Of a stretch of DNA of 17,902 nucleotides, positions 7,310 through 16,200 are shown in pieces. Positions within the stretch are counted from its first letter, which is position 1. Each line of letters opens with the position of its first letter. The notes under the pieces were generated by a model, which saw only the letters and a list, made by a program, of their open reading frames with translations, ran no database searches and had not been told where the DNA came from. The position numbers were made by a program, and so were the translations under genes. Source of the DNA: CAUTNH01 sp963540225. GTDB lineage: Bacteria; Bacillota_I; Bacilli_A; Acholeplasmatales; Acholeplasmataceae. The stretch lies in NCBI GenBank assembly GCA_963540225.1, contig CAUTNH010000015.1, positions 1-17,902 of the forward strand, given 5' to 3'.

Positions 7310-8461
7310 ATGAAAAAAATATTGTTTACGTTATTAGTTTTACTTTCAGGATTTTTATTTATTGGGTGTAGAAAAAAAACCATAATAAATAATTTAGATG
7401 AGGCTATTACCTATGTTAAAAAAAACAAGGGTAAATCGGATAATCTTAAAATAGAAAATAATGCAGTTGTGGGATTAAAAGATCCCAAAAAAGCAGATGG
7501 TATTTTATATGTTGAAAAAGCAGAAACATTGAAAAAAGACGCTTTAAAAAACAATCCTAAAATAAGATCACTTATAATCGGAGAAGATATAAAAAAAGTT
7601 GAAACATCCGCAGTTTCTGGTTTAGATGCTCTTGAAAATATCTATTTTTTAGGTGATAAAAAAATAGAATTTAATGCAGTTAATTTAAATAATAAATTAA
7701 GAAAAGTTTATTTTAATAATACAAAATTAGAAGCATTAAATAATCCATTTATGCAAAATGAATACTTAGAAGAATTTATCATAAGAGATGGTAAAAATAT
7801 TCAATATAGAAATAATCAACTAATTACTCTTGAAAATAATGAAACTAAAGTATTATCTCTTACTAATAAGTTTGATGGAAAATTTGATTCATCCGTATCA
7901 AAAATATTATCTCATGCAGGTGGATTAAATAATTACAAATTTAATGAATTAACATTTGGTAATGATTCAAAACTTAAAACAATTGAAAGTAATGTATTTT
8001 CAAATTTATCTAGTCTTGAAAAAATAACTTTACCTAAGCAAATTGAAAACATAAATCCAGATTTTGCGGCACTGCATAGTTTAAAAGAAATTATTCTTGA
8101 GGAAGGTTCACTTGATTTTAAATTGGTAAATAATACACTTATTAAAAATAATGCAGTAGTTTTAGGAAGTAAAAAGTCTAATTTGAAACAAAATCCTGAA
8201 ATAAATGAAATAAATAAAGCAGCATTTGCTGGTAATATTTCATTAGAGATTAATGATATAAAAAATATTATAGTTGAAAGCATTAAAAAAATAAACGACC
8301 AAGCATTTCTTGGCTGTGGTAGTCTAAAGGGGAATTTAGATTTAAAAACTTTTAGATTTGAGTTTCTAGGAAACGAGCTATTCCGTGGAATTAGTGTTTC
8401 TGATTTTAGCGTTAAAGTTTCTAGTTTTGGTCAAATTTCACCTAATTGGAATAAAAGATAA
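7310..8461 (+). CDS. BspA-type leucine-rich-repeat lipoprotein, copy 1
   Basis: A 383-aa exported protein, predicted lipoprotein. The signal ends in F-I-G-C20, so the lipobox has Phe rather than the preferred Leu at -3, followed by basic residues. The body is made of irregular repeats of the BspA/LRR_5 kind, with units like KIRSLIIGEDIKKVETSAV and FSNLSSLEKITLPKQIENI. This fold usually serves protein binding or adhesion. The C-terminus, ISPNWNKR, resembles the Trp-rich cap ending many Bacillota BspA-type repeats. The ATG has a strong AGGAGGA ribosome binding site. It is the first gene of a four-gene operon and is a paralogue of the next gene: both have NNTLI followed by a K/S-rich stretch, the LKG/IKG region and the W-K-R end. 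The stop TAA overlaps the next ATG by one base. The ligand is unknown. Confidence 0.8.
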   Translation: MKKILFTLLVLLSGFLFIGCRKKTIINNLDEAITYVKKNKGKSDNLKIENNAVVGLKDPKKADGILYVEKAETLKKDALKNNPKIRSLIIGEDIKKVETSAVSGLDALENIYFLGDKKIEFNAVNLNNKLRKVYFNNTKLEALNNPFMQNEYLEEFIIRDGKNIQYRNNQLITLENNETKVLSLTNKFDGKFDSSVSKILSHAGGLNNYKFNELTFGNDSKLKTIESNVFSNLSSLEKITLPKQIENINPDFAALHSLKEIILEEGSLDFKLVNNTLIKNNAVVLGSKKSNLKQNPEINEINKAAFAGNISLEINDIKNIIVESIKKINDQAFLGCGSLKGNLDLKTFRFEFLGNELFRGISVSDFSVKVSSFGQISPNWNKR

Positions 8462-9627
8462 TGCGTGTAGTCTTAGCGTTAAGCATTTTTTTAGCATCTA
8501 TATTTTTATTTTTTGGATGTATAAAAAAAAGTGATAGTATTAATAAATATCTTAATGAGTATAAAAAACTAAATCAAGAAGAATTAGAAAAAGATTTTAC
8601 CTATGATAATGATTTATCAACGATTTCGGGTCTATCAGAACAAGGACAAAAAAAGGAAGTTTTATATTTTCCTAAAAATGCTAAAAAAATAAAATCTAAA
8701 AGTATAAAATCTAGCATATTAAAAAAAATAGTATTTACTCCAAACATAACCGAAATAGATGAGTATAGTATTATTGAATCAGATAATTTAACAGAAATAG
8801 TTTTTTTAAATAGTTTTAAAACCGTTGGGAAAATAGGATATAATTTAAAAAATTTAGAAAAAATAACTTTTATAAATTCTAAAATATCTGAGATTATGAA
8901 TGCTTTATTTTTAAAAGTTTCTAAATTATCTAAATTTGAAATTATAAATTCTAACTTAGAAATAAAAAACAATCAATTATTAGTAAAAGAAAAAGATTTA
9001 GTAAAGCTTATTTATATTATGGATGGCTTTAATTATAAATTTGAAGATAATATCACTCATATACTTGATTTTGTTGGATTATTTAGAAAGACCAATATAA
9101 CTGAATTAGAATTTCCAAAAAGCATAAGATATGTAGGAAAAAATGTAGTTACTGATGCTAAAAATTTAAAAAAGATAATATTTAATTTAGAAAATCTTGA
9201 ATATTTTAGTAATTACGCAATCCAAAATACACATCTTGAAGAACTAGTAAAAACAGGCAATAAAAATAAATCAGATACGTTTGATGTTATAAATAACACA
9301 CTTATAAGCAATAAATATGCAATTTTACTTAGCAAAAATAGTAATCTAGAAAATCTTGATGTAGAAAAAATTTCAAGTTATGCACTAAATAAAAATTATG
9401 CAGCAACCATTGATACATTAAAAAAGATAATATCTAAGAAGATAGTTGAAATTGGAGAAAATGCATTTAATGGTTCAACTAATATAAAAGGCGAATTTGA
9501 TTTTGATTTATTCGATAATATTCTAGATGTTGGAAAAAATATTTTTAATGGTATAGACCATAATAGTCTTAAAATTAAAAATGGAAATAAAAATGGTAAG
9601 TGGAATAAGGATTGGGACAAAAGATGA
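8461..9627 (+). CDS. BspA-type leucine-rich-repeat lipoprotein, copy 2
   Basis: A 388-aa paralogue of the preceding protein, with the same layout: a signal ending in F-F-G-C20 followed by I-K-K, LRR_5-like repeats (for example LKKIVFTPNITEIDEYSII and TNITELEFPKSIRYVG), and a C-terminal cap NGKWNKDWDKR. The shared features, including the unusual Phe at lipobox position -3, point to an old tandem duplication with strong divergence. Its ATG shares one base with the preceding stop (TAATG). I see no good ribosome binding site of its own, so translation is probably coupled. Its stop overlaps the protease start as ATGA. It likely sits on the outer membrane face next to copy 1, but its partner is unknown. 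Confidence 0.8.
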   Translation: MRVVLALSIFLASIFLFFGCIKKSDSINKYLNEYKKLNQEELEKDFTYDNDLSTISGLSEQGQKKEVLYFPKNAKKIKSKSIKSSILKKIVFTPNITEIDEYSIIESDNLTEIVFLNSFKTVGKIGYNLKNLEKITFINSKISEIMNALFLKVSKLSKFEIINSNLEIKNNQLLVKEKDLVKLIYIMDGFNYKFEDNITHILDFVGLFRKTNITELEFPKSIRYVGKNVVTDAKNLKKIIFNLENLEYFSNYAIQNTHLEELVKTGNKNKSDTFDVINNTLISNKYAILLSKNSNLENLDVEKISSYALNKNYAATIDTLKKIISKKIVEIGENAFNGSTNIKGEFDFDLFDNILDVGKNIFNGIDHNSLKIKNGNKNGKWNKDWDKR

Positions 9628-12600
9628 GAAAAATAGTTATTAAACTTTCTCTATTATTTATTTTTATATTTTCAATAGTTAGTATTATTAGTTTTAATCT
9701 TTCAATTAGTAAATCAAGATATAAAACTAAACTTACAAATGATGTTATAAAAAAAATAGATAGTTCTTCAAATAATAGTTATCTTGATTTTTTACTACAC
9801 TTTGAAAATAAAAATAAAATAAAAAAAGATGAAATAAATAAATTGCTTTCTAACTTAAAAGAAAATCAAAAAGCACAAAATGAAATAATTAAAAAAATTA
9901 AAAATAATAAAGATTTAGAAAAATATGAATCATTTTATATTGTAAATACTTTAAGAGTTAGAGCAAAAAAATCTTTAATGCTTGAATTAATAAAATCTAA
10001 CGATGTTGTTAAAGTAGAAGATAATTCAAAACTAGATCTTAATAAAATAAAACAATCAGGCAATAAAAATCAAAGATCAGGCATTAAAGATCCAATGTGG
10101 AATATTGAAATGATTAAAGCCGATAAACTTTGGAAAGAAAATATTTACGGTGAAGGTATTACTGTTGGAATAATTGATACAGCAGTAGATATAAATCATA
10201 AAGCATTAAAAAGAAAATTTAAAGGTTATAATGAACTTACACAAACAATTGATTATAAAGGAAGTTTTTTTGATGCATTAGAAGATGGTAATCAAGCTCC
10301 TAACAACATGATGGATATGGATCATGGAACGCATGTTATGGGAACAATCTTAGGTAGTGAAAAAACAAGCGAAGGTCAAGAATATAATAGAGTCGGTGTT
10401 GCACCAAAAGCAAAATTTATAACAGCAAGAGCACTTGATACAAAAAATCCTAATTTAAAAAGTATTAACTCAGTATTCATAAAAGCAGGTCAATGGATGT
10501 TAAACCCAACCGGAAAGCCTGAAAATAGACCTAAGGTAATAAATAATTCTTGGGGCGGTGGAGATAATAGTTTATGGTATCAAGGAATGCTTCAAACATG
10601 GCTTAATGCTGATATTTTGCCAGTTTTTGCAGCAGGAAATAAAAGATATGACGACCCAATGCCAGGAAGATGCAATGTTGTTACTCCTGGCTCATATCCT
10701 GAGGCTTTAACAGTTGGAGCGGTTGATAAAAATGAAGTATTAGCACCTTTTTCATGTGCTGGTCCGTCTAGATTTGCGCCAGATAAAATAAAACCAGAAA
10801 TATCAGCACCTGGTGTTGCTATAAGATCAGCATGGCCTGGTAATGGTTATGCTTATTTAAATGGAACATCTATGGCAGCACCTCATGTTACAGGTCTTGT
10901 TGCACTTCTTGCATCATATGATAGGACTAAAACAGTTAGTGAAATTAGAGAAATAATTATAAAAACTGCAAAAGCAAGAACCGATAGTGAGTTTCCTAAC
11001 TATCCTAATATGGGATATGGAAATGGAATAGTTGATGCTAAAAAATCACTTTTAAAATTAAAAAATGCTAATATTTATAATTTAATTTTTAATATAACAG
11101 TTGATAATGTTGTAGCAAGTGATTATATAATTGAAATTTATAAAGATGATCAACTAGTTGAAAAAACAAAAGAAACTAAGCAAATCACACTTGGTGAGGG
11201 TAGCTATAAAATTAAAGTATTAAAAAAAGGTTATAAAAAATATGAAAAAGATATAAACCTTAAAGGTGATATGGCTCTTGATATAAATCTTGAAAAAGAA
11301 GAAGAAATAAAATTTAGTGGACAGGTTAAATCAGAGGATGGAAATATAGAAAATGCTAGGATTATATTTAAAAGTGAGATTGCAGAATATGAAATATATT
11401 CAAGCCATAACGGAATATATAATATAGTTTTACCAAAAGGAAAATATGACATAGAAGTATTTAAAGAAAACTATGAAGTTAAAAAAGAGAGTTTAGATAT
11501 AGAAAACAACACTGAAAATTATAATATTTTTCTAAATCAATTTAATAAAAGAACTAAAACAACTATATTTGATAACTCTAAATTATCACCTGATGTAAAT
11601 AACTTGCTTCATGTTGGTAATATGACAGCAATTAAATACTTTGGATATGAGGCAGGAGTTGTTAAATTTAATTTACCAGCAACCACTAAAATAGAAAGTT
11701 TAGATGTGTTTTTTGCCAATAGCACACTTTCAGAGTTTCAAGATACAAAAGCAAAATTATCAATATTTTCATATGATGAATATAAAAGACCTATTGAATA
11801 TATTACAGATTATTTGATAAATTTTATCCCAGGAAGATTAAACAAAATAAATCTTCAAAGATTTAATCTAGAGCTTAAAGGTGAAGTTTATTTTATGCTT
11901 AAAAGCACAAATACTGCTAAAAGCGGATTTGTTTTAGGTGTTGATACTACTAATTATGTTGTTGAAAATTCTTTTGTTTCCGAGGGTGGAAATTTATATA
12001 AATTAGATTTTGTAAAAACTACAACAGGTAATTTAAAAGGTAATTTAATGTTTAGATTAAATGAAATTATTTCAGAAAACACTTTAATTGATAAACCTAT
12101 TGTAGATAATATTATAAACTATGGTGAAACCCAAATAATTGGAAAAGCAAGCGGAAAAGTTGTAGCAGTCTTTCCAAATGGAACAACTACCATAAGTAAA
12201 ACAAAGAAAAATAAATTTATAATAAATATTCCATTTGGTTTAAATGTTGGAGATGAAATATATCTTTATCAAATTGATGATAATGGTAATAGATCTAAAA
12301 ATACATATTTAAGAATTTTAAATAACTTTGAAAAATTAGATAGTGCTCTTGAATATTCCGAAACTGTTATTGCATCAAATCCTAGTCTTGGAGGACTTTT
12401 GAAAAAGTATAATGAGATAAAATCAAACTATGATAATTTGCATATAAAAGAGATTTATCCAAGTTATGAGATAGTATCTCAAAGACAAAATGAGATTGAT
12501 AATTTAGCAAAAGAATTAAAAGATTTAGCAATTAGCATAGATAAATTAAGAGAACCTCTTTTAAATTTAATAAAAAAAGCAGAGGAACTTTTAAACAATA

Positions 12601-13256
12601 CCGTAATAGCAGATGATCCTGAAACCGTTTATAAAGGTACATATTTAATTGATAGCGTAAATTATAATATATTTAAAAATAATATAAAGGCTGCTAAAAA
12701 TATTGTAGAGAATTTATCAAACGGTCAGAATCAATTAAATGAAAGATTTAAAATATTAGATAATGCAATTAAAACTTTTAAAAGAGATCGCATGGAAGGA
12801 TTAAAATATAACGAAAGTGATTATATTATTGAAAGCATCAAAGAAGTTATTTTAAACTATAAGATAGAACTTGTTAAAAATAATAAATTGTTTAATAATT
12901 TAACTTACTATGAAAAAGAAAGTATTGAAAAAGCAATACTAGATATAAAAAAAGCAGAAGAAAAAGATTTAAATATCTTAACAGTAGATGAGTTAAAAAA
13001 ATTAAACAGCGAATTAATGGAATCATATTATGAATTTAAAAAAAGCGGAATTGTTATTGATGATCCCATTTTATTTGAAATTGAAGATCCATTTAGTCTT
13101 TATTCAAGTTTTATAAAACTTATTAATAAAGTTAATTTGGATAATTTAAAAATTATGAAAATTAAAGAATTATTTGCTAATTATTATTTTATGTTATTAA
13201 CTAATAATAATATGAGCTTAATAAATGAATTGAATGAAAAATTAAAAAATATATAA
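9624..13256 (+). CDS. Secreted subtilisin-like serine protease, bacillopeptidase F type, with Ig-like and FIVAR-like tail
   Basis: A 1210-aa exported S8 protease. I start it at the ATG at 9624, overlapping the previous stop as ATGA, rather than at an in-frame TTG four codons earlier. A hydrophobic stretch (about 8-27) has no clear AxA site, so it could be a signal peptide or a membrane anchor. The following segment, with ESFYIVNTLRVRAKK, resembles an I9 propeptide. The catalytic triad is intact: D185 (IIDTAVD), H234 (DHGTHVMGT) and S416 (GTSMAAPH), with oxyanion N339 (AAGN). Next come PEGA-like (about 486-560) and carboxypeptidase-regulatory-like (about 562-640) beta domains, a jelly-roll-like region (about 645-820), an Ig-like domain (about 823-905) and a helical tail with a FIVAR-like unit (about 976-1055). 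There is no LPXTG or SLH anchor. The substrate is unknown; the neighbouring NEAT-like protein makes a haemoprotein one possibility. Confidence 0.92.
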   Translation: MRKIVIKLSLLFIFIFSIVSIISFNLSISKSRYKTKLTNDVIKKIDSSSNNSYLDFLLHFENKNKIKKDEINKLLSNLKENQKAQNEIIKKIKNNKDLEKYESFYIVNTLRVRAKKSLMLELIKSNDVVKVEDNSKLDLNKIKQSGNKNQRSGIKDPMWNIEMIKADKLWKENIYGEGITVGIIDTAVDINHKALKRKFKGYNELTQTIDYKGSFFDALEDGNQAPNNMMDMDHGTHVMGTILGSEKTSEGQEYNRVGVAPKAKFITARALDTKNPNLKSINSVFIKAGQWMLNPTGKPENRPKVINNSWGGGDNSLWYQGMLQTWLNADILPVFAAGNKRYDDPMPGRCNVVTPGSYPEALTVGAVDKNEVLAPFSCAGPSRFAPDKIKPEISAPGVAIRSAWPGNGYAYLNGTSMAAPHVTGLVALLASYDRTKTVSEIREIIIKTAKARTDSEFPNYPNMGYGNGIVDAKKSLLKLKNANIYNLIFNITVDNVVASDYIIEIYKDDQLVEKTKETKQITLGEGSYKIKVLKKGYKKYEKDINLKGDMALDINLEKEEEIKFSGQVKSEDGNIENARIIFKSEIAEYEIYSSHNGIYNIVLPKGKYDIEVFKENYEVKKESLDIENNTENYNIFLNQFNKRTKTTIFDNSKLSPDVNNLLHVGNMTAIKYFGYEAGVVKFNLPATTKIESLDVFFANSTLSEFQDTKAKLSIFSYDEYKRPIEYITDYLINFIPGRLNKINLQRFNLELKGEVYFMLKSTNTAKSGFVLGVDTTNYVVENSFVSEGGNLYKLDFVKTTTGNLKGNLMFRLNEIISENTLIDKPIVDNIINYGETQIIGKASGKVVAVFPNGTTTISKTKKNKFIINIPFGLNVGDEIYLYQIDDNGNRSKNTYLRILNNFEKLDSALEYSETVIASNPSLGGLLKKYNEIKSNYDNLHIKEIYPSYEIVSQRQNEIDNLAKELKDLAISIDKLREPLLNLIKKAEELLNNTVIADDPETVYKGTYLIDSVNYNIFKNNIKAAKNIVENLSNGQNQLNERFKILDNAIKTFKRDRMEGLKYNESDYIIESIKEVILNYKIELVKNNKLFNNLTYYEKESIEKAILDIKKAEEKDLNILTVDELKKLNSELMESYYEFKKSGIVIDDPILFEIEDPFSLYSSFIKLINKVNLDNLKIMKIKELFANYYFMLLTNNNMSLINELNEKLKNI

Positions 13257-13268
13257 GGAGGATAAAAT

Positions 13269-16200
13269 ATGAATAAATTAAGAAATATTACATTAAAATT
13301 ATTATTTATATTTACTTTAATTTTTAGTGCAGTTTTTTTATCTTTTAAAGTAAAGGCTGCACCTACAACAATACTAGATAAATATAAAGAAAAAATAGAT
13401 GAACTTTTGAAAAGAGATGACTTAATATCTCGTTTTCAAGGAACATCATTTATGACAAGTGATCAAACTTACAATATGGGCGAGTTTAATCCTAATTTAG
13501 ATTTTGGTAAAGTACCAAAAGATCAAGTAAAGGAAACACCTTGGTATTCAGTTTTCAAAGAAGTTGTCGCAAGAAAAATATTATACGATAGTGCTAATTT
13601 AAATGAAGCACAAACTCAACTTAATGAACTTCTTACATACGAGGCTAAGTTTGCTAAAAAACTAACTAGCACAAATCTTGATGATGGACATTACTATATT
13701 CCTTTTAAATTGTATGGAACTAAAAATCCTATAGATGCTGGTGGATATAATGTATATGAAAGCGATGGTGTTTATAAGGATGAGGAAACTAAACTTCTAT
13801 CAGGAGTTAAAAAAGAAGTTGATCTTGGTGGTGGAAGTACTAGCAAATCTAATATCTTAGCTAAAATAATTGGTAATAAAATAGTAATGAATTTTATTGC
13901 TAACAAGGATAAAGTAAAAGATATTAAAGGAGTAAACATAAATCCTATAAATGGATTAAAACCTACATTTTATGTAAATAAGGCATCAGGAAATAATCCT
14001 GCATCATTTGATATAACTCTTCCATTAGGTCTTAATCCTAGTGAGATCGTTTTTGATGTTAAATATTTAAACGAATTAGGAGAAGAAAAATGGATTAAAA
14101 ATGTTTGCGTTGACCTAAATTATGACAAGGCTTTAAGAGATAATGTATCACACGAAGATGATAAAAAACAACTTATAGAAGGATTAAATTACGAAGCATA
14201 TATTAAACAAAGACTTAATAATTTAAAACAAAGAGCAAGTGCATTAAGTTTTAATAGTGAGTTTCCAAGATCAACCGAAGAAGATACAAAATTTAATAAA
14301 GCTTATGCTAACTTAGTAAATCACGCTCTTTATTTTTCATATGATACAACAAATTTAAAAGATATCTTTAAAGATGCAAGTGTAATTTATGAGGCTGAGT
14401 ATAAAAATACATTAAAAGATATTATTGTAAAAAGAGCAATGATATTTAAAGAAGATATAAGAATGGAAAAAAATGCCATTTATAATCATTACAAATTCAC
14501 TGTTGATTCTCTTAACAAATATAAGGAATATCTTACAAATATTAAAGATAGTCTAAAAGGAAAAAGCATTGTTGAACTACTTGAAATAGATACAAAAATG
14601 GATAAGGCAGCTCACAATCTTCACCTAAAACCAAATTATGAACCACTTGAACAACTTTTAAAAAAAGCAAAACAATACAAATCGTCATTAAATTATAACT
14701 TATATGATACCAATGGTGAAAATTGCGTAAAAATAATGAGGGAGATTGAACTATTACTTAATGTTATAAAAGAAGATAAAGTAACAAAAAGACCAGTAAA
14801 TGTTGTATCTGAGGCGCAAAGTTTAGTTGAAGCATTAAATAAACTTAAACCATATTTGGGAGAACCTATTAGCGAAAAAAATCCATATGATGATTTAACT
14901 CCACCAACACCACCAGAATCTAATAAAAAATATTCAATGGAATTTGAGTGGAAAAATATCTCACAAACTCATAGTGCGAAATATGATTTTCCTAATACAC
15001 TATTTAAAACTATTTGGTACAATAATGCAATTAATAAAATAGTATTTGAGAAAAAAGAAGATAAAATAATTGCGCACTTTTTCTTTAAACCAGTATTTGA
15101 TAGTAATGGTGATGTTATATTTGCCATAAAACAAATACAAAATCAAAGAAATGGTTCTGCTGGTCTTGAAGTAGATGAGTATTATGATCTTGAAATGAAG
15201 TTTCAAAGTGAGACTAAAAATATCAAAGCACCTAAAAGAGCTCATTTCACATTAAATAAAAATGACGATGATGATATTTTAACATCAATAACATTCTTTT
15301 GGAATGGATCAAATACAGCAGCACAAAGTAGTCTTACATACACAGATTGTAAAATGGAGTATAAAAAAGATACTAAAGAAATTATTGATGAAAATCTAAA
15401 CAAAAAAGAAGCACAAGAAACATTAGAAAAATTTAATAAATTAGATTTAACGAATATTCCGCAATCTTTAAAAGATAACATAAATTTAGCAAAAACAGCG
15501 CTTGAGACTGCTTTAAGTGATGCTTCAACAACACAAGATAAGTTAAACGAATTAACTAAGAATTTAAATGATAAGATAGAAGAAGTAAATAAAGCGCTTG
15601 AATTTTTAAAATTATATAAAGAAAAATTAGCAAAGTTTAATGAGTTAAAGAAAACTAATAATTATACTGATGATTCTGTTAATGAGTTTCAACAAGTTTT
15701 AAATGATTCTAAAACTGCCTTTGATAATAACCAACAAGATAAATTTGAAGAATATAGTCAGAAGTTAAATAATATTATGACTATCCTAAAAGAAAAAGAA
15801 ATAATTTATGATACTGCAAAAGCTGCTTTAAAACTACATAAAGAAGAATACTTACTTTTACCAAGTTTAGTAAATGAAACCTATGTATTAAAATATAACG
15901 AATTAAAACAAATTGTAGAAAATGAAAATGCTACATCTCAAGACTTCCTTGATAAACTAGTTGCAATATTCAAAATTGAAACATCTAAGTGTAAGGTATA
16001 TGTTGAGTTTAAGAATTTATATCAAATAAAATTAAATGAATTTGAAAATAAAAAATTATCTGGTAAATATTCTGATTTATCAATTCACAAGGCAGAGATA
16101 ATTTTAAACGATGCTAAGGTTGCACTTGATGAAAATAAATCAGATAAATTTGATGATTTAACTAATAAATTAAATAATATTGATTCAATATATCAATTAA

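Noticed and set aside
7200..7310. Fur box or riboswitch in front of the surface operon
   Set aside because: Although the NEAT-like gene suggests iron control, I see no 19-bp Fur-type inverted repeat, and the leader is too short for a known riboswitch.
9612..9623. TTG start for the protease, four codons upstream of the ATG
   Set aside because: The ATG at 9624 forms a typical ATGA overlap with the preceding stop and leads straight into the signal segment. The TTG has no better ribosome binding site.
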